This document shows positions 1-5,891 of a stretch of DNA of 9,258 nucleotides, piece by piece. The notes under the pieces are model-generated. The model was not told the origin of the DNA. It saw nothing but the letters and a program-made list of their open reading frames with translations, and made no database searches. The stretch comes from JAEUSI01 sp036782915. GTDB lineage: Bacteria > Bacteroidota > Ignavibacteria > Tepidaquicellales > Tepidaquicellaceae. Each line of letters begins with the position of its first letter. Position 1 is the first letter of the stretch. The stretch is taken from positions 1 through 9,258 of the forward strand of contig DAIPYE010000134.1 of NCBI GenBank assembly GCA_036782915.1. Reading direction: 5' to 3'. A program made the translations under genes and the position numbers.

Positions 1-129
1 TAAATTTATTAACAAAAAACATCAAAATTCTTCCATAATTTAAACTATTAAAAATCAGACATTATTAAAACAATATCCGGCATTTGTCCAAAATATGAGG
101 TTAAAATTGTTTTAAATTCCTCTATAGAG

Positions 130-153
130 ATTGATTTTACCAATCAATTTTTT
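130..153 (+). terminator. Weak AT-only stem-loop with T run
   Basis: ATTGATT (130-136) pairs with AATCAAT (142-148) around a five-base loop, and T148 to T153 give a six-T run. The shape is that of an intrinsic terminator for a gene left of the window. The 7 bp stem holds only one G-C pair, so it would be weak, and it may be a chance structure in AT-rich DNA. Confidence 0.3.
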
Positions 154-348
154 ATTTATAATGCTGCTGAATTTCTTACTTTTAGATCAAGCTCTAAATT
201 GTTCTGGACACTATTGACTTTGTATTGAATTTAATCTGAATTCCCACTTGCATTTTCAGACAAAATAGTTAATTTTAATAAACTAAATCTAAAGAAGAAT
301 ATATTACGTTCTATTTTTTAAATATTATTAATTAACTTTAAAACAAAT

Positions 349-369
349 CCTGCACCTGCAGGTAAGGAG
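349..369 (+). promoter_or_regulatory. Shine-Dalgarno site with adjacent GC-rich hairpin
   Basis: AAGGAG at 364-369 lies five bases before the ATG at 375 and fixes this start. Directly before it, CCTGC (349-353) can pair with GCAGG (358-362) around the loop ACCT. ACCTGCAGGT (354-363) is also a perfect 10 bp palindrome. This is the only GC-rich patch in an otherwise very AT-rich leader and it touches the ribosome binding site, so it could influence translation or bind a protein. The Shine-Dalgarno call is firm; any regulatory role for the hairpin is inference. Confidence 0.7.
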
Positions 370-374
370 TAAAA

Positions 375-1388
375 ATGAAATTAAACTATTCCAGGATCTT
401 AACTCTTTCTTTTCTTTCTTTGCTTTCAGTTTTTTTCACCCGGCAAAATTCATCAGCTACAATTTTTACTTTCAACAATGTAGCAAATGCACAGCAGGAA
501 GTTCCTGTCTCTGCCGGATCACTTGGTAAGGGAACAGCTATTGCAACTTATGATGATGTTACTAATCTTTTATCTTACACTGTAACATTCAGTAATCTAC
601 TGGGAAATTCAACAGCATCACATTTTCACGGTCCTGCATTACCCGGAGCAAATGCCGGTGTGCAGGTTGGAATTCTCATACCTACCGGAGTAACAAGCGG
701 CACAAAAACAGCAACTGCGACTTTAACTGCTGCTCAGGAAACTCAGTTGTTATCGGGTTTATGGTATTATAATGTCCATTCAAGTATTTTTGGAGGTGGT
801 GAGATCAGAGCTCAGATGATACCAAAAACTTCTTTCGGTTTAAAAGTAATTCCTCAGGGATTTTTTAATCCTTCAACGATTCAGTTAAACTCAGGGGACA
901 CAGTCAGTGTTTATGCAAGAAACAGCACATTTCCTTATGCAATAAAAGATTCTGCCAAAGCTGTAATCGATGCTTCAAGTTTTAACGGAGCTTTTGCTTT
1001 TAATCAGCTTTACGGAGGTTCGTACTATCTTATGGTCCGCCACAGAAACAGCGTTGAAACATGGAGCGAATCCCCTCAGGCACTGGTTATGGGCTCAACA
1101 TCATTCAATTATGAATTTATTTATGATATTACAAAAGCATTTGGCGATAATATGATTCAGGTGTATACGGCTTTGGATAACGGTATACCAAACTATTACG
1201 GAATATATAGCGGTGATCTTGATCAGGATGGAATTATTGACGCATCAGATCTTGGTGCAGTTGAAAATGACGCTTTAAATAATGTCAGCGGATATGTAAA
1301 TACTGATGTTACAGGAGATGATTTCGTTGATGCCGGAGATCTGAGCATTGTAGAAAATAATATCGGAGTAAGCCCTATCACTCCGTAA
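375..1388 (+). CDS. Secreted CHRD-domain protein with C-terminal Ig-like/dockerin-like tail
   Basis: This is a 337-residue predicted exported protein. Residues 1 to about 28 form a Sec-type signal peptide (basic start, hydrophobic core, small residues SSA near the likely cleavage site). Residues about 30-149 resemble a CHRD domain, named for chordin and common in bacterial secreted proteins. It carries HFHGP at 83-87, with His83 and His85, and an NVHS...GGEIRAQ segment at about 133-147, both CHRD hallmarks. Residues about 154-255 are a beta-rich Ig-like segment with HRNSVETW at 223-230. Residues about 277-332 hold two dockerin/EF-hand calcium loops, DLDQDGIIDASD and DVTGDDFVDAGD. The last residue is proline. 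The tail is homologous to those of the three other plus-strand genes here. No T9SS domain or membrane anchor follows. CHRD domains have no agreed biochemical activity, so an extracellular structural or binding role is inference. Confidence 0.85.
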   Translation: MKLNYSRILTLSFLSLLSVFFTRQNSSATIFTFNNVANAQQEVPVSAGSLGKGTAIATYDDVTNLLSYTVTFSNLLGNSTASHFHGPALPGANAGVQVGILIPTGVTSGTKTATATLTAAQETQLLSGLWYYNVHSSIFGGGEIRAQMIPKTSFGLKVIPQGFFNPSTIQLNSGDTVSVYARNSTFPYAIKDSAKAVIDASSFNGAFAFNQLYGGSYYLMVRHRNSVETWSESPQALVMGSTSFNYEFIYDITKAFGDNMIQVYTALDNGIPNYYGIYSGDLDQDGIIDASDLGAVENDALNNVSGYVNTDVTGDDFVDAGDLSIVENNIGVSPITP

Positions 1389-1470
1389 TTACCGCAAAAT
1401 TATTTCGGGAAATTTAAATTCTGGTTAATAACAAGTTGTATTCAGACCTCAATAAAAAAGTAGAATTAAT

Positions 1471-1508
1471 AAAACCGGAAATAGTCAATTTCTGATTATT
1501 CCGGTTTT
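1471..1508. terminator. Bidirectional intrinsic terminator between convergent genes
   Basis: AAAACCGGAA (1471-1480) is an exact reverse complement of TTCCGGTTTT (1499-1508), giving a 10 bp stem with an 18-base loop. T-rich sequence lies on both sides (TTTTTGGTTTT on the plus strand; TTTTATTAATT on the minus strand), so it can stop both the CHRD gene, which ends at 1388, and the convergent minus-strand gene. Its right arm lies inside the last codons of the minus-strand gene, whose stop codon sits in the loop. Confidence 0.85.
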
Positions 1509-2969
1509 TGGTTTTAAAATATGCTCTGCCTCTGTGATTTTTTCTCTAAGCCAGTTCTTATCGGAAACATTTTCCTTTTCAAGATTTTTCTCCAGTGTTA
1601 TCAGTTCGGAATAATTCCGGTTTCCGTTTATAATGTTTTCCAGCTTTCTGAGAATACCGATAAAATTCCTGTGGCGGTTGAAAATATTTTCATTCTTTTT
1701 AATTTTGATCGAAACTGACTGATAATATGCATTTAAAAGTGAATGAAGATTAACAAACGATCCTGTCTCAAAGTAGATCATAGCATTCAGTTTTTTTATG
1801 TCAAGTTTAAAGATCAGATTCTCTGTATTAACCTTCCCGAGAAAATTCAATGCTTCATCGAATTTTTTTTCTGCAAAAGAAATTTTTGAAAGACTATAAT
1901 TCTTAAGCGGCTCTGACTGACTATGTTCAAGCTTGGGAGCATAACTGGTTACAAAATTTTTAACCCATTCAGTTTCTTTTTCTGCGATTCCGGCTTTGAC
2001 AATGTTTCTGAAATGTGAAGGCGGAAAGAAAAACATTCCGTGAGTATTCTCAAAATAATTTGCTTCCACAAGCTGTTTCATTATCTGAAAACTTTCATAT
2101 AAGAATTCCTTCTTGCCTGAATTTGATTTCATATTACATACAGACATCAGATTCAAAAGCAGTCTGTTTGCATTGTCAGGTTCAAGTTTATCTTTGTTTT
2201 CAGAAAGCAGTTTCTTTATCTCAAAATAATAATTATCATTTTCCGTATCTGAAAACTGCTTCATTATCAGATAATATATTTTTAGAATAATGAAAGATCC
2301 GGGATCTTCTTTTTCAATAATTTTAAAAAGCACATTAAAATCAATTGCTTCAAGCAGTTTACCGGGAAGTGTTGTGTTAAACTCCTGCTCCGAATATCTC
2401 TGATCGTAAAGTAAGATTTCTTTTTTAAATACAAATGACTGCATCATTGTGAAATAAATGAGATTCTTTATTCCTTCTGATAAAGCAGTGTATCTTTTCC
2501 TTTTATCATAATTCATTGCATAATACAATTGCAGCGCATCGATTTTATCCAGCTTCTCAAAAAAATCCATACTGCCTGAGGGACTTTTTTTGATTTCCGA
2601 TTCGAGTAATGCTGTAAACTTTCCTGCCCTTTTTTCATCGCCTCTTTTGATGTATTCATTTAAAAGTCTTATATCTCTGTTTTGATTTGCTCTGAAATTC
2701 TGATATAAAAAAAAATCCTCCGTAATTTTACTTAATCCGGAAATTACTGTTTTTATCACATTCTCATTATAATCTTTTCCTTTATAAAGTTTTTTGTAAA
2801 TGTTTTCACCGGTTAGATCTTCAGAGTTAAACTCCGGATAAAATTTCTTAAGAAAATTTATAAGAGGAATATAATCTCTGCCGTTATTAAAATATGGCGA
2901 AGATGCAAACTTTTCAAAATCTTTCCATTCATTTTCCCTGATAAGCGATAGTTTACTGAAAACTTTCAA
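1485..2969 (-). CDS. Uncharacterised helical protein of a Bacteroidota-type family
   Basis: This 494-residue protein has no signal peptide or membrane segment, is rich in Lys, Glu, Asn, Leu and Phe, and looks almost wholly alpha-helical, perhaps a TPR-like solenoid. The N-terminal pattern is one I recognise from many unannotated Bacteroidota-type proteins: ENEWKDFEKFASSPYFN at 12-28, then a leucine-rich helix ending in FYPEF (43-47), then IYKKLY (57-62) and a helix with SGLSKITEDFF. No enzyme motif is visible, so I assign no function. The start is a TTG codon at 2969-2967 with no clear Shine-Dalgarno. It is preferred because an in-frame TAA lies four codons upstream (2984-2982) and the family's N-terminal motif begins almost at once; the next in-frame ATG is far inside. 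It is convergent with the CHRD gene and divergent from the SBBP gene, so it is probably a separate housekeeping-type unit unrelated to the secreted proteins. Confidence 0.85.
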   Translation of the reverse strand: MKVFSKLSLIRENEWKDFEKFASSPYFNNGRDYIPLINFLKKFYPEFNSEDLTGENIYKKLYKGKDYNENVIKTVISGLSKITEDFFLYQNFRANQNRDIRLLNEYIKRGDEKRAGKFTALLESEIKKSPSGSMDFFEKLDKIDALQLYYAMNYDKRKRYTALSEGIKNLIYFTMMQSFVFKKEILLYDQRYSEQEFNTTLPGKLLEAIDFNVLFKIIEKEDPGSFIILKIYYLIMKQFSDTENDNYYFEIKKLLSENKDKLEPDNANRLLLNLMSVCNMKSNSGKKEFLYESFQIMKQLVEANYFENTHGMFFFPPSHFRNIVKAGIAEKETEWVKNFVTSYAPKLEHSQSEPLKNYSLSKISFAEKKFDEALNFLGKVNTENLIFKLDIKKLNAMIYFETGSFVNLHSLLNAYYQSVSIKIKKNENIFNRHRNFIGILRKLENIINGNRNYSELITLEKNLEKENVSDKNWLREKITEAEHILKPKTGIIRN

Positions 2970-3087
2970 TGCTGATGAGTTTTATTTTTGTTTAAATTAA
3001 AGATAAAAAAAGTGAAGATAAATGACAGATTTAAGGTTTTCCATGGAATGGCGTAAAAATGCTCTGTTTATTTTTCGTAAAAAAATA

Positions 3088-3118
3088 TTTGAATTGTGAT
3101 ATGAAATCAAATAATTTG
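3088..3118 (+). promoter_or_regulatory. Possible Bacteroidota-type -33/-7 promoter for the SBBP gene
   Basis: TTTG at 3088-3091 is followed after 20 bases by TAATTTG at 3112-3118, about 50 bases before the ATG. The Bacteroidota consensus is TTG, about 19-20 bases, then TAnnTTTG. Here the -7 element is one base short, so the match is partial. It is offered as the best candidate in the 198-base divergent region. Confidence 0.25.
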
Positions 3119-3126
3119 AATTAAGA

Positions 3127-3142
3127 AATATTTTAAAATATT
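3127..3142. promoter_or_regulatory. 16 bp perfect AT palindrome before the SBBP gene
   Basis: AATATTTTAAAATATT reads the same on both strands. It lies between the candidate promoter (3088-3118) and the ribosome binding site (3156-3162). It could be an operator for the SBBP gene or for the divergent gene at 2969. A chance origin is quite possible, since the whole region is A/T. Confidence 0.3.
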
Positions 3143-3155
3143 CTTTATAAAATCA

Positions 3156-3162
3156 AAGAGGT
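3156..3162 (+). promoter_or_regulatory. Shine-Dalgarno site of the SBBP gene
   Basis: AAGAGGT ends five bases before the ATG at 3168 and supports this start, which is followed at once by a signal peptide. Confidence 0.65.
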
Positions 3163-3167
3163 AAAAA

Positions 3168-5171
3168 ATGAAAAAAATAATTTTATATATGAGCTTATTT
3201 CTGCTTGGCAGTAGTTCATTTCTCCTTCATTCTGTAAATGCTTCTTTTGCAGAAGAAAACAGTTCTACTTTACAGTCCGGTAAGATATTATCAGAATCAT
3301 CAGATTATTTACCCTGTAATCCCGGATATAATTCCTGGATAAGACAGTTACGTTACGGAACAAGAACAGATGATGGTTCCAAAGTTAAAACTGACAGTTG
3401 CGGAAATGTTTATGTCGCGGGTAATTCTGATTCATCATATTCATCTATTGGGAATTCAGATTTTTTAATTATAAAATACGGTCCAAGCGGAGATACATTA
3501 TGGATCCGAAAATATAACGGAATTGACACAACTAATTCCAGGAATGATATGGTTTCCGATTTGGTGATCGATGTTTCCGGTAATGTGTTTGTAACGGGAA
3601 AGTCTATGAATAAATATGGGAATTTTGATTATGCAACCGTTAAATATAATACTGATGGAGTTTTTCAATGGGCAAGAAGGTTTAATGCGCCTTATAATGA
3701 TGCTGATATTCCTTCTGCAATTGCTGTAGATAATTCCGGAAATGTTTATGTAACCGGTCAGTCAAGATATTCCAGCTTTGATAATCAATATGTTACAATT
3801 AAATATAATTCAAATGGCGATTCTCTCTGGCTTGCAAATTACAACGGCGGAGGAAATTCAAGCTCAGCTTTTGGATTATGTGTTGATAATTCAGGAAACT
3901 GTTATGTGTCCGGTCACTCATTAAGATTTGCGGAAAGCTGGAATTTTGTTACTATAAAATATAATTCATCAGGAATTGCTCAATGGACAAAAATGTATAA
4001 CGGCGCAGGAGGAAATACACAGGAGGTTTTAAATTCAATGAAAATGGATACTTCAGGAAACATATATTTAAACGGATATTCAAATATGTCATCTCCAAAT
4101 ATGGATTATATAGCTGTAAAGTATGATAAGAACGGGAATTTCCTTTGGGCATCGACTTACAACGGAACCGGAAACGGAGATGATTTTTCATTATCTTCGA
4201 CATATGATCTTTCCGGAAATGTATATGTCACAGGATATTCTACCGGTACAGGATCAAATAATTTTGATATTGCAACAGTAAAATATAATTCGTCCGGAGT
4301 TCAGCAGTGGGTACAAAGATTTAATGGTCCGGGTAATTACATAGATATCGGAAGAGATGTAAAGACAGATCTTTCCGGAAATATTTTTGTAGCAGGCAGC
4401 GCGTATTTGGGAAATTATTCGGACGCAATTGTAATTAAATACAGTCCCGCAGGCGTTCAGACCGGAATTAGAATTTTTAACGGAACTGCTAACAGGGATG
4501 ACTATTACATTTCTCTAACTTTAGACAAGCTCGGAAATATACTTGCTGCAGGAGGAACAAAATATAATAATTTTGATTATTTCCTGCTTGCTTCAAAGTA
4601 TCCTCAAAATGAATTTGGAAGTACATTGAAGCTGAATGCAGTAATTGAGGGATTTCATTACAGCAGTTTTACGCCGTTCATGAGAGAGGACACGGTTAAA
4701 GTGTATCTGCGTTTGAGTTCATTTCCATACAGTATAATAGATTCTTTTAAGCAAAAATTAAGCAACACGGGATACGGTGAGTTTTTTTTCACGAATGCAA
4801 TTGGCGGAGTAAATTATTATCTGACCATAAAACACCGAAACTCTATTGAAACATGGAGCAAGGATGGAAACTGGATAGTTTTTAATCAGGATACTTCATC
4901 TTATAACTTTATTACTTCAGCTTCAAAAGCATACGGAGATAATCAGAAGCTTGTAAATTCATCACCTGTCAGATATGCTATTATTAGCGGAGATATAAAT
5001 CAGGATGGTGTTCTTGATGCATTTGATTTAAGCGGAATAGAAAATGATGCCGGTTCTTCAAACAGCGGATATGTGTTAACTGACCTTACAGGAGATGATT
5101 TTGTCGATGCAGCGGATCTGAGTATAATTGAAAATAATGTAACTCTCGGAGTATTTGCAGTTACTCCGTGA
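3168..5171 (+). CDS. Secreted SBBP-repeat beta-propeller protein with Ig-like/dockerin-like tail
   Basis: This is a 667-residue predicted exported protein. Residues 1 to about 28 are a Sec signal peptide (KK, hydrophobic stretch, NASFA before the probable cut). Residues about 57-480 contain eight tandem SBBP-type repeats of roughly 50-57 residues. Each runs from a Trp or equivalent strand through an NG-type loop, a D.SGN(V/I)YV(T/A)G strand pair and a D(Y/F).(T/I)VKYN turn. Repeat starts are near residues 57, 111, 166, 219, 271, 325, 379 and 431. The last repeat is degenerate and lacks the Trp. Eight blades suggest a closed propeller used for binding rather than catalysis. Residues about 485-585 form the shared Ig-like segment (HRNSIETWS at 556-564). 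Residues about 607-657 form two dockerin-like loops, DINQDGVLDAFD and DLTGDDFVDAAD, and the protein ends in proline. The ligand is unknown. Confidence 0.88.
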   Translation: MKKIILYMSLFLLGSSSFLLHSVNASFAEENSSTLQSGKILSESSDYLPCNPGYNSWIRQLRYGTRTDDGSKVKTDSCGNVYVAGNSDSSYSSIGNSDFLIIKYGPSGDTLWIRKYNGIDTTNSRNDMVSDLVIDVSGNVFVTGKSMNKYGNFDYATVKYNTDGVFQWARRFNAPYNDADIPSAIAVDNSGNVYVTGQSRYSSFDNQYVTIKYNSNGDSLWLANYNGGGNSSSAFGLCVDNSGNCYVSGHSLRFAESWNFVTIKYNSSGIAQWTKMYNGAGGNTQEVLNSMKMDTSGNIYLNGYSNMSSPNMDYIAVKYDKNGNFLWASTYNGTGNGDDFSLSSTYDLSGNVYVTGYSTGTGSNNFDIATVKYNSSGVQQWVQRFNGPGNYIDIGRDVKTDLSGNIFVAGSAYLGNYSDAIVIKYSPAGVQTGIRIFNGTANRDDYYISLTLDKLGNILAAGGTKYNNFDYFLLASKYPQNEFGSTLKLNAVIEGFHYSSFTPFMREDTVKVYLRLSSFPYSIIDSFKQKLSNTGYGEFFFTNAIGGVNYYLTIKHRNSIETWSKDGNWIVFNQDTSSYNFITSASKAYGDNQKLVNSSPVRYAIISGDINQDGVLDAFDLSGIENDAGSSNSGYVLTDLTGDDFVDAADLSIIENNVTLGVFAVTP

Positions 5172-5258
5172 TCAGATTTGAAAAATGTTCAATCATAGAT
5201 TTTTAAATAATGATTTAAAAATTACCGGTCATTTTTGACTTTTAATATTTAGTCAGCC

Positions 5259-5291
5259 AAAGCCGGATAATAACACTTCCGGCTTTTTTTT
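5259..5291 (+). terminator. Strong intrinsic terminator after the SBBP gene
   Basis: AAAGCCGGA (5259-5267) pairs exactly with TCCGGCTTT (5278-5286) across a 10-base loop, and eight Ts run from 5284 to 5291. It lies about 90 bases after the stop codon and is the best terminator in the window. It separates the SBBP gene from the LamG gene. Confidence 0.9.
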
Positions 5292-5879
5292 ATAAAATTA
5301 TTTAATCGAATAGTTAAAACATTTCTTATCAGGAATTTCTATCTCTCATTAACTTTATAGTATGTATTTTCCTTATTTTGCTTTCAAACCATGGCTTTAT
5401 TTCAAATGTATTGAAAGCATATCTACGGATGTTTTCAAGAAATATTTCTTTATGTTCATATTTTATAATTAATAAAATTATTTACAATTCAATCTCCTGA
5501 AAATCTTATTTTTTGATATTATTTTTACCGGGTTAAGTATTTAGCAAAATGAGACCTTTCTGACTAAGGATATTCCAGTGTATTAATAAAATAAACAGCG
5601 AAATTCTTTTAATTTTAGCTAATATGTAAATTTTGAAAGAAATGTTTAACTAAGAATAGGGGAAATTAGATTTCCATTCGTCACGAAAAAAAAATATTTT
5701 TGTAAAGAATATTTGAAACTCATCCGTCATCCCGAAACAGAGTTTATAATTTCTTTAAAATTTTTCTATCAGGGATGATGGAGGTTGTAAGCGATGCCGG
5801 CTGTATATTTAAAAATTTTAAACAGCCTCATTGCTGAAAACCTGTAGAAAGAATAAGTTATTTATTTATAAAAATTTTA
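5292..5879. other. 588-base non-coding stretch before the LamG gene
   Basis: I see no credible gene here. The longest reading frame noticed, 36 codons from ATG at 5362, lacks a ribosome binding site and has a random, Phe/Tyr-rich content. The stretch holds a GC-rich hairpin at 5723-5782, a smaller inverted pair GGCTGT (5799-5804)/ACAGCC (5822-5827), and a 13-base direct repeat TAAAAATTTTAAA at 5810-5822 and 5869-5881, the second copy touching the ribosome binding site. The LamG promoter must lie here, but no clear match to a known consensus was found. Confidence 0.6.
5723..5782. repeat. REP-like imperfect hairpin
   Basis: TCCGTCATCCC (5723-5733) can pair with GGGATGATGGA (5772-5782) as an 11 bp stem with a single G-U pair around a 38-base loop. 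The GTCATCCC core resembles the ends of dispersed intergenic palindromes seen in many bacterial genomes. The stem is GC-rich compared with its flanks. It could be a relic of a dispersed repeat or part of the 5' leader of the LamG gene, about 110 bases upstream of its ATG. Only one copy is seen in this window. Confidence 0.4.
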
Positions 5880-5886
5880 AAAGGAG
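5880..5886 (+). promoter_or_regulatory. Shine-Dalgarno site of the LamG gene
   Basis: AAAGGAG ends five bases before the ATG at 5892 and supports that start, which is followed by a signal peptide. Confidence 0.7.
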
Positions 5887-5891
5887 TTTAA

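Larger units (their letters stand above)
1..374. other. AT-rich non-coding leader upstream of the CHRD gene
   Basis: No convincing coding region was found on either strand in this stretch, which is rich in A/T runs and in-frame stops. It holds a weak AT-only hairpin with a T run (130-153), a short GC-rich hairpin (349-362) and the ribosome binding site of the next gene. A TTGACT hexamer occurs at 214-219, but no matching -10 box lies 16-18 bases downstream, so I do not call a promoter. The gene that precedes this window is not visible. Confidence 0.6.

Noticed and set aside
214..242. Sigma-70 type promoter with TTGACT at 214-219
   Set aside because: No acceptable -10 hexamer lies 16-18 bases downstream; the best placed hexamer, TGAATT, matches only three of six positions.
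1203..1388. Complete cellulosome system
   Set aside because: Dockerin-like loops are present, but no cohesin, scaffoldin or recognisable glycoside hydrolase is encoded in the window, so only a dockerin-like tail can be claimed.
3336..4610. Repetitive DNA or mobile element in the SBBP gene
   Set aside because: The repetition is at protein level (beta-propeller blades). The DNA copies are diverged and stay in one open frame, and no transposase or terminal repeats are present in the window.
5362..5472. 36-codon reading frame on the plus strand starting at ATG 5362
   Set aside because: It has no ribosome binding site, is rich in Phe/Tyr as expected from random AT-rich DNA, and shows no recognisable motif.
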